In this document: piece by piece, positions 7,824 through 15,757 of the stretch
Layout: every line of letters begins with the position of its first letter
Numbering within the stretch: the stretch's first letter is position 1
Assembly: GCA_965658375.1 (NCBI GenBank)
Contig: CBFHSD010000037.1
Span: 1-23,228 of the forward strand
From: CBFHSD01 sp965658375
Lineage (GTDB): Bacteria; Bacteroidota; Bacteroidia; Flavobacteriales_G; Salibacteraceae
Direction of reading: 5' to 3'
Length of the DNA stretch: 23,228 nt
The notes under the pieces: model-generated
Database searches by the model: none
What the model was told of the DNA's origin: nothing
What the model saw: only the letters and a program-made list of their open reading frames with translations
Program-made: the position numbers and the translations under genes

Positions 7824-9089
7824 TTAAACCAGTTCTTTCAGCGTTTCTAAAGCAATACCACGCGATCCCTTGAGCAGAATTAAACTTGAGTTTATTGGGT
7901 TTTCCTCTAAATAGAGGGCCAACTCTTTTTTGCTAGCAAAGAATAATGCACTACTATTTTCATGCTCTTTGTAATGGCTTCCTACAAAAAAGGCTTTTTC
8001 TATAGATGATTTACAAACCATCTTTACAATTTGGCCATGCTCACGGTTACTTATAGAACCAAGTTCGAGCATGTCGCCAAGGATTACAACTTTATTAGGG
8101 TGATCCAGTCCTATCATACTTTGAAGGGCTAACTCTACACTGGAAGGATTCGCATTATAGGCGTCCAAGATGAGTTGATTTTTAAGAGGTGTATCAATAA
8201 GCTGTGATCTGTTGTTACTCGGTTTGTAATTGCAAACGGCCGCGTGAATATCATTCTCTGCTACCTGGAGATAACGTCCAAGACTTACGGCAAATTGTAT
8301 GTTTAAAATATTGTAACTACCTACCAAATGAGTGGTGTAGGAGTTATTGTCTGTTGTATATTTCAAGAAAGTGGAACCTGTTTCTATTTTCAAAGGTGTT
8401 CCCAAAGGAATGCTTATAGTTTCTAGCCCTTCGGATATGGAGAGAAGGAGTTCATCATTTTCTTGAAGAAAAGCTGGTTTTTTAGTTTCTTTTAAATAAT
8501 CAAATAGCTCTTTTTTTGCGGCAATATTAGCTTCTATAGTGCCGAAGCCTCCAATATGATCTTTCCCAATGTTGGTGATGTATCCAAAGTCCGGATCACT
8601 TATTTCGCATAATTCAAGGATATCACCTGTCTTACTGTCACCCATTTCAAGAAGTAATACCTCAGTATCTAATGGTGTTTCCAATAGGGTCAATGGAAGT
8701 CCAATATGGTTATTGAAATTTCCAGGGGTTGCAAATGTTTTAAATTTTTTGCTCAATACCTCAAAGGCCAATTCTTTAGAAGTTGTTTTTCCGTTCGACC
8801 CCGTTATCCCTATGACATGAGCGTTCAATTTTTTTCTATGAAATTGAGCGAGCTCTTGGAGACAAGAAAGCCCGTTTTGAACAGTGTGAACTTGAGGGTG
8901 GCTTTCTGCAATAGGTTCATCTACAATAGCGGCACTGCATCCTTGCTCAATGGCTTTAAGAGCAAACTTGTTTCCATTAAAGTTCTCTCCTTTAAGTGCT
9001 ATAAATAAGCTACCAGGCTTCACTTTTCTGGTGTCTGTACAAACTCCGCTTGATTGAGTGAATAGTTGATAGAGGGCTTCTATTTTCAT
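7824..9089 (-). CDS. murF: UDP-N-acetylmuramoyl-tripeptide--D-alanyl-D-alanine ligase
   Basis: MurF joins D-Ala-D-Ala to UDP-MurNAc-tripeptide, the last cytoplasmic step in making the peptidoglycan precursor. I use the ATG at 9087-9089 (MKIEALYQLF, 421 residues); the frame opens further to a TTG at 9102-9104, but that adds only FLRS and sits at the edge of the terminator stem. The N-terminal substrate domain has GVCTDTRKVKPGSLFIALKG, typical of MurE/MurF. The ATP-binding loop is GITGSNGKTTSKE (about 94-106), followed by FATPGNFNNHIGLPLTLL, which marks MurF rather than MurE. The middle domain has LLLEMGDSKTGDI and TNIGKDHIGGFG; the C-terminal domain has ILDAYNANPSSVELAL and VILGDMLELGS, standard MurF blocks. 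It follows gldJ on the same strand, but an intrinsic terminator lies between, ending 14 bp before the start codon, and I see no promoter match after it. Confidence 0.95.
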   Translation of the reverse strand: MKIEALYQLFTQSSGVCTDTRKVKPGSLFIALKGENFNGNKFALKAIEQGCSAAIVDEPIAESHPQVHTVQNGLSCLQELAQFHRKKLNAHVIGITGSNGKTTSKELAFEVLSKKFKTFATPGNFNNHIGLPLTLLETPLDTEVLLLEMGDSKTGDILELCEISDPDFGYITNIGKDHIGGFGTIEANIAAKKELFDYLKETKKPAFLQENDELLLSISEGLETISIPLGTPLKIETGSTFLKYTTDNNSYTTHLVGSYNILNIQFAVSLGRYLQVAENDIHAAVCNYKPSNNRSQLIDTPLKNQLILDAYNANPSSVELALQSMIGLDHPNKVVILGDMLELGSISNREHGQIVKMVCKSSIEKAFFVGSHYKEHENSSALFFASKKELALYLEENPINSSLILLKGSRGIALETLKELV

Positions 9090-9103
9090 GCTTCTAAGAA
9101 ACA

Positions 9104-9133
9104 AAAAAACCTCGGAAAAATCCGAGGTTTTTT
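9104..9133 (-). terminator. Bidirectional-looking intrinsic terminator between gldJ and murF
   Basis: A perfect inverted repeat: AAAAAACCTCGGA (9104-9116) and TCCGAGGTTTTTT (9121-9133) around a 4-nt loop. The GC core is 7 bp with A/T runs on both sides. On the minus strand it begins 22 nt after the gldJ stop codon and ends 14 nt before the murF ATG, so it would end gldJ mRNA and set the level of any read-through into murF. Confidence 0.88.
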
Positions 9134-9155
9134 AAAGTCAAAATTCTTTCAGAAT

Positions 9156-10658
9156 CTATCTCATACCTAATCCTGTTGGACTTCCTACACGATCCATCGC
9201 ACATCTAAATCCTAACCAAGAATCAGAATAATTTTCATCTAAGTATCTTCTTGTTCCTGGGCTCATGTAGTGAGCTCGATCATTCCAAGAGGCTCCTTTA
9301 ATAACTCTGGTCTTATCATTAATCAATGAGTAATTCACCCCTTCATAGTCTTTCCCGTACATACCGTCCGTTTCAGTTGATTCTCCCGTTGGCTGAAAGT
9401 TTACATCCCAGTGTTTCGGGTCTGAGTGGGTTTCATATGTACCATCGGCATAGTTTCTGTTATCTGCTCTTCTGTAGTTTCTTCTTTCTGCAGCATCTTG
9501 TGGTTCAACATCTACATAAATCATTTTACCAAGGCTGTCTTTGTCTTCAACAATTCCGTCAGCATCACGTAAAATTTTCTTGAATTCGTTTCCTCTAAAT
9601 GGTCTGAAGTCATCATTGTCTTGAGAACTCAATGGTCTGTAAACATCCATTACCCATTCCGCTACGTTTGCAGCCATGTTGTATAGCCCATAATCGTTTG
9701 GCCAATAAGAAATTACTGGAGCAGTAATGTCTGCATTATCATTCAATTTTCCGGCAAGACCCATGTTATCACCACGACCTCTTTTAAAGTTCGCTAACAT
9801 TTCACCAATGTATTCTTCTTCAGGATTTCTAACAGCATGACCATTCCAAGGCCACATTCTTCTTTCAATCACATTTTCTCCTAAAGAGTTGCCAATCAAA
9901 CCGTAAGCTGCATATTCCCATTCCGCTTCAGTCGGTAGGCGGTATCTCGGTAAAAGAATACCATCTTCCATCTTTACGTTTCTGAAACCCGGGCTGTTTG
10001 GCCCTTCCCACGGAATACCATCTGCTCTTTTATCTCCTTCATACTGGCCATATAAATAGGCGTCAGTATTAAAGTTGTCATCAGATGTTTGCATTGGATT
10101 GTGATTCAAAAGACCTTCGCGAACCATGATTTGTTCATTCACACGGTCACTTCTCCAAAGGCAGTATTCACTGGCTTGAATCCAGCTAATTCCTACAACT
10201 GGATAGTCTTTGTAAGCTGGGTGGCGCAGGTAGTAATCTACGTAAGGTTCGTTATACGCCAATCTGCTTCTCCAAACTAATGTATCTGGGAGAGCTTTTC
10301 TGTATACCTCAGGATAATCTTCACCATAAACACGTTTTACCCAGTAAAGGTATTCTAGCCAAGCATTGTTTGTTACTTCTGATTCATCCATGTAAAAAGA
10401 TGAAACGGTAACTCTTCTCGGAACGTTATTCCAAGTGCCGTGAACATCATCAACAACTTGCCCCATTGTAAAAGTACCCCCTTCGATTAACACGAGGTTT
10501 GGTCCCGTTTCTTGTTCTAAATAAGGGATTTGTTGGTAATCACCATTTTTCGGATCATTATAATTCCAACCAGTTGTCGCAGATGTTTCTTTACTGCAAC
10601 TTGAAAAAAGTAGAGCAGAAACTGCGATTGATGCGAATATGTTAAATAAAGTTCTCAT
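9156..10658 (-). CDS. gldJ: Gliding motility lipoprotein GldJ
   Basis: A 500-residue lipoprotein: residues 1-20 are a signal peptide ending in a lipobox (LLFSSC) with C21 as the acylated residue. The rest is a formylglycine-generating-enzyme-like (SUMF1) domain, from NLVLIEGGTFTMGQ (about 54) to WLGFRCAMDRVG near the C-terminus, with blocks VTVSSFYMDESEVTN, YRLPTEAEWEYAAYG, YNMAANVAEWVMDVYRP and KGASWNDRAHYMSPGTRR. In GldJ and GldK this fold is structural rather than enzymatic. The TTGWNYNDPKNG stretch just after the lipid anchor is characteristic of GldJ. In Flavobacterium johnsoniae GldJ is needed for gliding and for stable T9SS core proteins. A good candidate promoter lies just upstream, and a terminator follows. 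The gene sits in the GldJ-PorU-PorV neighbourhood known from flavobacteria, supporting the call over GldK, which would sit with gldLMN. Confidence 0.93.
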   Translation of the reverse strand: MRTLFNIFASIAVSALLFSSCSKETSATTGWNYNDPKNGDYQQIPYLEQETGPNLVLIEGGTFTMGQVVDDVHGTWNNVPRRVTVSSFYMDESEVTNNAWLEYLYWVKRVYGEDYPEVYRKALPDTLVWRSRLAYNEPYVDYYLRHPAYKDYPVVGISWIQASEYCLWRSDRVNEQIMVREGLLNHNPMQTSDDNFNTDAYLYGQYEGDKRADGIPWEGPNSPGFRNVKMEDGILLPRYRLPTEAEWEYAAYGLIGNSLGENVIERRMWPWNGHAVRNPEEEYIGEMLANFKRGRGDNMGLAGKLNDNADITAPVISYWPNDYGLYNMAANVAEWVMDVYRPLSSQDNDDFRPFRGNEFKKILRDADGIVEDKDSLGKMIYVDVEPQDAAERRNYRRADNRNYADGTYETHSDPKHWDVNFQPTGESTETDGMYGKDYEGVNYSLINDKTRVIKGASWNDRAHYMSPGTRRYLDENYSDSWLGFRCAMDRVGSPTGLGMR

Positions 10659-10680
10659 TTCCTTGCTGTTGTTAGCATTA

Positions 10681-10712
10681 CAAACGTACGTGAAAATACT
10701 TTTATTATAAAA
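10681..10712 (-). promoter_or_regulatory. Candidate promoter of gldJ
   Basis: On the minus strand a TTTT (10709-10712) is followed after 20 bp by TACGTTTG (10681-10688), an exact match to the Bacteroidota -7 element TAnnTTTG at the expected spacing from a TTTG-like -33 box. The -7 element is 22 bp before the gldJ ATG. It lies in the short gap between the PorP/SprF gene and gldJ, so gldJ probably has its own transcript. Confidence 0.5.
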
Positions 10713-10715
10713 TTT

Positions 10716-11687
10716 CTAGAATTCTGGACAAACAAGTGGTCTAAATACCTTTCTAGCTGGTTTACATCGAAATAGTAAAGCCAAAGATATTTCATGTGAA
10801 CCTCCTGGCTCATTAGTCAATTGAGAAGTAGTTAAGTCGTAGCTGTAACCGAATTTGAAATATTCATTCTGAAGTCCTACGAGTACGATAAAGGCATCTT
10901 GAACCCGGTACCACATACCACCGACAAAGGGTCCTTTCTTGAGGTAAACTCCTAAATTTAGTTGTTGTGCTTCACCTTGTCTCATGTAAAGGATATTCGG
11001 AGAAATTCCACCTTCTTCTGGGGCTCTTTTATTAAACACGTAGTTTGCACCTGCGTGAACAGTGTACTTTCTATACAGCTTTGCTTGAGGATCATCAAAG
11101 AAACTTTCTTCAGGCTCTGTTAAATGATGCACAGCTGCTCCGAAGAAATATGTTTTTGAATAACCAATAACTCCGGCAGAGAAATCTGCATTGTTAATTT
11201 TTGGTGAACCAGGTGTTTCTTGCGTTTCATATACAAACCCATATCTAGGGTCAATCATATCACCAAAAGTTAATTCGTCCCAATCAACACTTTTTTCCAT
11301 GTAAGCTGCTTCCATTCCGAATTTCAGCGAGAATTCACGACTAACGGGTAAAGTATAAGAGTACATCAAACTAGCGTAAGTGGTACTTAACGTTCCATTT
11401 CCAGCGTTATCTTGATAAACCAAAGCTCCTAAACCACCATTGATGCCGTTAACATGTTGATCGTAAGAAGCGCTTGTTGTAATGAATTGACCCGGAATAT
11501 TAGGCCATTGATTTCTGTAATTGATATTTAACCTCGGGCATTTACGGCTTCCCGCGAATGCTGGATTCAAATACAATGGATTGGCGTAAAATTGCGTAAA
11601 TTGAGGATCCTGCGCCTTTGCTTGGGGCTGGAACGCAATAAACACAACGCTCAACAGAAATAAGCTAATGCAGCCTGTTTTCCACAT
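10716..11687 (-). CDS. PorP/SprF family type IX secretion membrane protein
   Basis: An outer-membrane beta-barrel of the PorP/SprF family. I take the ATG at 11685-11687 (323 residues), which begins MWKTGCISLFLLSVVF with a normal signal peptide cut after QAKA (residue 25); the earlier ATG at 11718-11720 would add 11 residues and spoil the signal peptide, though it cannot be excluded. The mature start QDPQFTQFYANPLYLNPAFAGS is the family signature, followed by RLNINYRNQWPNIPGQF and repeated amphipathic strands to the end (FKFGYSYDLTTS, HEISLALLFR). Family members serve the T9SS: PorP with the PorK-N core, SprF in export of the adhesin SprB. No adhesin gene or porKLMN/gldKLMN gene is adjacent. 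It sits between gldJ and porU and is divergent from porU, so a role in the same machine is likely. Confidence 0.9.
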   Translation of the reverse strand: MWKTGCISLFLLSVVFIAFQPQAKAQDPQFTQFYANPLYLNPAFAGSRKCPRLNINYRNQWPNIPGQFITTSASYDQHVNGINGGLGALVYQDNAGNGTLSTTYASLMYSYTLPVSREFSLKFGMEAAYMEKSVDWDELTFGDMIDPRYGFVYETQETPGSPKINNADFSAGVIGYSKTYFFGAAVHHLTEPEESFFDDPQAKLYRKYTVHAGANYVFNKRAPEEGGISPNILYMRQGEAQQLNLGVYLKKGPFVGGMWYRVQDAFIVLVGLQNEYFKFGYSYDLTTSQLTNEPGGSHEISLALLFRCKPARKVFRPLVCPEF

Positions 11688-11787
11688 AATTCTCAATGAG
11701 TAGTGCGCAATTATAACCATTAAATTTCGTTAACCAAATTTTAATTTAAGTTGAACGTGTAATTCGTAAACAAAGCAATAAAAACAA

Positions 11788-11819
11788 TTTTCCAGCGTTG
11801 GAAAGCAGTTTTAACTTTG
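11788..11819 (+). promoter_or_regulatory. Candidate promoter of porU
   Basis: TAACTTTG (11812-11819) matches the Bacteroidota -7 element exactly and lies 39 bp before the porU ATG. A TTTT at 11788-11791 stands 20 bp upstream as a possible -33 box. The element is in the 171-bp divergent gap between the PorP/SprF gene and porU. A TTG that would extend the porU frame falls inside this element. On the minus strand only a poor match (11735-11743) is seen for the PorP/SprF gene. Confidence 0.5.
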
Positions 11820-11858
11820 GCAACAAAACCACATCACCCTAAAAGCGTTTGTACAATT

Positions 11859-14800
11859 ATGAGAAACTCCTCGCTCCTTAAAATATTGACCCTCCTTTTT
11901 ACAAGCTTGATGTCAATTCAATTCGTTTCTGCTCAAGGGGCTAAATTTAGTAACATATCTGAGAATGTCAAACTTATCTGGTTAAATCCTGGAGTAGATG
12001 AGTCATTTGGCAATTCGAAAAAATACTTGAGATTTCAAGGGGCCAATTATGATTTGGTTCAAGAAACGTGGGTACCTATTGCTACCTATCATTTAAAACT
12101 GACAGATTTAGATGGTGTTCAACCGAAAATCACCAGTGCCAGATTTGTGGCTTTGAGTGAAGAAGAGTTGGAGGCTATTGACGGTAATGCAATTGCAAAA
12201 GAGATATCTCTGCGCGCATACAGCGCAGTTTACAGAAAAGAACAGTATGTACAAGTGGAGCTTATTCCGCTGAGAAAAACAGCCAATGGACAAATTGAGA
12301 AACTAGTTGAGTTTGAATGGTCGCAAGGTCAGGAAGCTCTTGAAGTTACTGGAATGCGTAAAACAAACGCCAGAAGTTTTGTGCTGAATTCAGTTTTGCG
12401 TTCTGGCAATTGGTTTAAATATGGCATTACAAGTACTGGTGTACATCATCTTTCATATGATCAGTTAAAAGCAGATGGGGTTATAGAGGCAAATGTTCCA
12501 AGTGATGCTATTCGTATTTTTGGCAATAGTCCTGGGATACTTCCTTTTGAAAACAGTGAAGATCGACCGGATGATTTAAATGAAAATGCAATAAAAGTGG
12601 TAGATGGAGGCGATGGTGTATTTAATTCCGGTGACTATGTCTTGTTTTACGCCAAAGGCGCTCATCAATGGAATTACCGCGAGGCAGACAATACTTTTAG
12701 ACACAGGCACAATTACATGAGTGATACGGCTTATTACTATGTAACTACAGATTATTTCATCGGCTCTCCAAAACGCATCCAAGAGCAAGCCAATATTATT
12801 GAAAGTGAAGATGAAGAGGTTAAGGAGTTTTTAGATTACGCCTATTATGAAAATGACTTGGTGAATTTGATTAAGTCAGGACGTTTGTGGTTTGGCGAAA
12901 GATTCAACATGCAAAAGAACTATGCTTTTCCTTTTTCTTTCCCAAACACTGTGCAGGGAAGCGAGGCTTTTGTGCGCTATGCTGCAGCCAGTAGGGTTTT
13001 GAATAGAAGCAGTTCGTTTACTTTAGATATTGGTGGCATGCATGAATTAGATATGAGTTTCCCTACCGGTGTTACAGGGTCTTACGAAGGAGAATATGCG
13101 AAGTATAAAATAGTAGAAGATAGATTTAACGCCTCAGGGTCCAACTTTAAAGCTACCGTAACCTATAATAATCCGAGTACCAACGATTACGGTTGGCTTG
13201 ATTACATTGAGATCAATGCTTTGCGAGAATTGAAAATGGCAGAGACTCAAATGTTGTTTCGTCATTACACCTTAGAAGATGGTAAGGTGTACAAGTTTAC
13301 AGTTGGAAATGTTTTAGGGCAATTGGAAGTTTGGGATGTAAGTAATCTTCAAACTGTCAAGGGGCTGTTGCTTCAATCTTCAGGAACCAATAGAAGTTTT
13401 TTAATAGAAGGAAAGCCAGAAGCAGAATTTGTGGCATTCACTTCAAATGCAGAGTTTCTAAAGCCTCAATATTTCGGAAAAATCAAGAACCAAGATTTGC
13501 ATGGTTTAACTCAAGCAGATTATTTGATTGTGGTTCATCCAAATTTCATTTCAGAAGCAGAAAGGTTGGCAGAGTTTCATAGAGAGCAATATGGGTATAA
13601 GGTGCATGTAGTAACGACCAAAGAGGTTTACAATGAATTCTCAAGTGGTCAACAGGATATTACGGCAATTAAAGATTTCGTGAAGATGTTTTACGATCGT
13701 GCAGGTTTAAATAACGATTTAATGCCAAAGTATCTTTTGCTATTTGGAGACGGCTCTTATGATTTGAAGTATCGGTATAGCGGCAATACAAACTTCATTG
13801 CATCTTATCAATCTTACAATTCTACAAGCCCTACGGGATCTTATGTGTCTGATGATTATTTTGGCTTGTTGGATGATTCTGAGTCAGATCTCCTCACCGA
13901 TAAATTAGATATTGGTGTCGGTAGATTCCCCGTAAAAACGAAAGAAGAAGCGCGAACTACTGTGAATAAGATTATCAATTACCACAATAAAAGCACTTTT
14001 GGTCCCTGGAGAAATTGGGTCTCGTTTAACGGTGATGATGAAGACGGAAACACCCACATGCAACAAGCAAATAGATTGGCCAATCAGGTGATACGAGATA
14101 ATCCAGTTTATAATGTAGAAAAGGTCATGTTTGATGCATATCCCCAAGAAACCAATGCGGGAGGTCAAACTTATCCTGATGTGAACCGGATAATAAATAA
14201 CAGAATGGCCAACGGCTGCTTATTCTGGACCTATCTCGGACACGGTGGAGAATTGGGATTGTCTCACGAAAGGGTATTGGGAATTCCAGACATTAAAAGT
14301 TGGAACAACGCCTCTAATTTGCCATTATTTCTAACGGCTACTTGTGAGTTTAGCCGTTTTGATGATCCGCAAAGAACATCAGCAGGGGAGTTGACATTAT
14401 TAAACCCAACCGGTGGAGCAATTGCTTTGTTAACAACCACCAGGCTGGTTTTTTCAGGGCCCAATTATGATCTTTCCGTAGAGTTTATGAACCATGTGTT
14501 TGATTTTTCTAAAGGCGAAGAGCCCACTTTGGGAGATTTGTTGGTGGCGAGTAAAGCAAATGCCAATAGTGGAAACCTGATCAATTACAGAAATTTCACG
14601 CTTTTGGGCGATCCAGCCATGAGATTGGCTTATCCAAGACAGCAAGTGTTTACCACTTTTGTTACAGACACAGCCAGAACTTTAGAAGAAGTAGAAGTAA
14701 GAGGCTATGTAGCAGATAGAAACGGAAATAAATTGAATGATTTTAGTGGAATAATCTACCCGACAATCTTTGGAAAAGAACAAGAAATCACAACATTGAA

Positions 14801-15698
14801 TAACGACAATATATCAGCTGGGCCAATGACCTTTAAAACAAGGCCGAGTGTTATTTTTAAAGGAAGAGCAACCGTTTCAAATGGAGATTTTTCTTTCAAA
14901 TTCGCTATTCCTAGAGATGTTGGTGTTGATGTAGGTTCTGGACGCATAAGCTACTATGCAGAAAATGCAGAAACTGATGCCCATGGTTTTGATGAATCAT
15001 TTTATATTGGTGGTATAAGCGATAGCATTACTCCAGATGATCAAGGCCCAGTTGTACAAATTTGGATGAATGATTCTGCCTTTGTTTCCGGAGGAATCAC
15101 TGATCAGCAACCCAAACTTTTAGCCAGGCTCTTTGATGCTAATGGAATCAATACCGTAGGAACAGGAGTAGGGCACGATATTACAGCAATCTTAGATGAG
15201 AATACGGCAAACGCAATCGTTTTAAACGATAATTACGAGGCTGATTTAGATTCTTATAAGAAAGGAACCGTGACTTACGATTTTAGTGAGTTAGAACCCG
15301 GCTCCCACACCTTAACGCTAAAAGCATGGGATACACATAATAATGCAGGGAGTACTAGCATTGATTTCGTGGTAACTGAAGGTGGAGAGTTGATATTGGA
15401 ACATGTACTGAATTATCCGAACCCTTTCACTACAAATACTGAATTTTGGTTTGAACACAATGCACCGGGGCAATTCTTAGAGGTAAGAGTATCCGTGTAT
15501 ACAGTATCTGGAAAATTGGTGAAAGTCATAGATTCCGAAGCAATTTCGGATGGCTTTAGATATGGCCCTATATTGTGGGACGGAAAAGATCAATTTGGCG
15601 ATTTGATAGGAAGGGGAACCTACTTTTATACCGTTGAAGTAAAAACACCAACGGGCGAGAGAGTTCGCGTAAATCAGAAACTAGTTAAGCTGCAATAA
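11859..15698 (+). CDS. porU: Type IX secretion system sortase PorU
   Basis: A 1279-residue surface protease/sortase of the gingipain (C25) type. With PorV it forms the outer-membrane attachment complex that removes the C-terminal signal of T9SS cargo and links cargo to the cell surface. I use the ATG at 11859, which gives a clean signal peptide (MRNSSLLKILTLLFTSLMS..., cut after VSA, residue 25). The N-terminal half is a long beta-rich region. The C25 domain runs from about residue 560 (DYLIVVHPNFISEAERLAEFHREQYG) with the catalytic pair H795 in LGHGGELGLSH and C829 in TATCEFSRFDD. An Ig-like part follows, then a C-terminal domain with LNYPNPF and GKLVKVIDSE and a final strand, the FlgD-like fold used as the T9SS signal; known PorU keeps its own. 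It has its own candidate promoter; porV follows 59 bp downstream. Confidence 0.95.
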   Translation: MRNSSLLKILTLLFTSLMSIQFVSAQGAKFSNISENVKLIWLNPGVDESFGNSKKYLRFQGANYDLVQETWVPIATYHLKLTDLDGVQPKITSARFVALSEEELEAIDGNAIAKEISLRAYSAVYRKEQYVQVELIPLRKTANGQIEKLVEFEWSQGQEALEVTGMRKTNARSFVLNSVLRSGNWFKYGITSTGVHHLSYDQLKADGVIEANVPSDAIRIFGNSPGILPFENSEDRPDDLNENAIKVVDGGDGVFNSGDYVLFYAKGAHQWNYREADNTFRHRHNYMSDTAYYYVTTDYFIGSPKRIQEQANIIESEDEEVKEFLDYAYYENDLVNLIKSGRLWFGERFNMQKNYAFPFSFPNTVQGSEAFVRYAAASRVLNRSSSFTLDIGGMHELDMSFPTGVTGSYEGEYAKYKIVEDRFNASGSNFKATVTYNNPSTNDYGWLDYIEINALRELKMAETQMLFRHYTLEDGKVYKFTVGNVLGQLEVWDVSNLQTVKGLLLQSSGTNRSFLIEGKPEAEFVAFTSNAEFLKPQYFGKIKNQDLHGLTQADYLIVVHPNFISEAERLAEFHREQYGYKVHVVTTKEVYNEFSSGQQDITAIKDFVKMFYDRAGLNNDLMPKYLLLFGDGSYDLKYRYSGNTNFIASYQSYNSTSPTGSYVSDDYFGLLDDSESDLLTDKLDIGVGRFPVKTKEEARTTVNKIINYHNKSTFGPWRNWVSFNGDDEDGNTHMQQANRLANQVIRDNPVYNVEKVMFDAYPQETNAGGQTYPDVNRIINNRMANGCLFWTYLGHGGELGLSHERVLGIPDIKSWNNASNLPLFLTATCEFSRFDDPQRTSAGELTLLNPTGGAIALLTTTRLVFSGPNYDLSVEFMNHVFDFSKGEEPTLGDLLVASKANANSGNLINYRNFTLLGDPAMRLAYPRQQVFTTFVTDTARTLEEVEVRGYVADRNGNKLNDFSGIIYPTIFGKEQEITTLNNDNISAGPMTFKTRPSVIFKGRATVSNGDFSFKFAIPRDVGVDVGSGRISYYAENAETDAHGFDESFYIGGISDSITPDDQGPVVQIWMNDSAFVSGGITDQQPKLLARLFDANGINTVGTGVGHDITAILDENTANAIVLNDNYEADLDSYKKGTVTYDFSELEPGSHTLTLKAWDTHNNAGSTSIDFVVTEGGELILEHVLNYPNPFTTNTEFWFEHNAPGQFLEVRVSVYTVSGKLVKVIDSEAISDGFRYGPILWDGKDQFGDLIGRGTYFYTVEVKTPTGERVRVNQKLVKLQ

Positions 15699-15727
15699 GC
15701 AAGACAATATAGGCAATATGTATTCGT

Positions 15728-15735
15728 TATATTTG
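15728..15735 (+). promoter_or_regulatory. Candidate -7 element of porV
   Basis: TATATTTG is an exact match to TAnnTTTG, 22 bp before the porV ATG, in the 59-bp porU-porV gap. No clear -33 box lies upstream. There is no terminator in this gap, so porV may be read both from porU and from this site. Confidence 0.45.
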
Positions 15736-15740
15736 CCTTC

Positions 15741-15750
15741 TCAAATTTGA
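15741..15750. promoter_or_regulatory. 10-bp palindrome in the porV leader
   Basis: TCAAATTTGA is a perfect inverted repeat between the porV -7 element and its start codon (7 bp before the ATG). The same 10-mer forms the core of the palindrome upstream of nhaD. It may be an operator near the transcription start, or chance. Confidence 0.2.
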
Positions 15751-15757
15751 ATTTCGA

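Noticed and set aside
8706..9008. Plus-strand open frame of 100 codons opposite murF
   Set aside because: Shadow of a conserved murF region with no recognisable protein features.
9090..9104. Extension of murF to a TTG at 9102-9104
   Set aside because: It begins at the edge of the gldJ terminator and adds five residues not expected in MurF; the ATG at 9087-9089 is the natural start.
11817..11858. Extension of porU to a TTG at 11817
   Set aside because: The TTG is part of the -7 element TAACTTTG and adds a polar stretch before a good signal peptide; the ATG at 11859 fits better.
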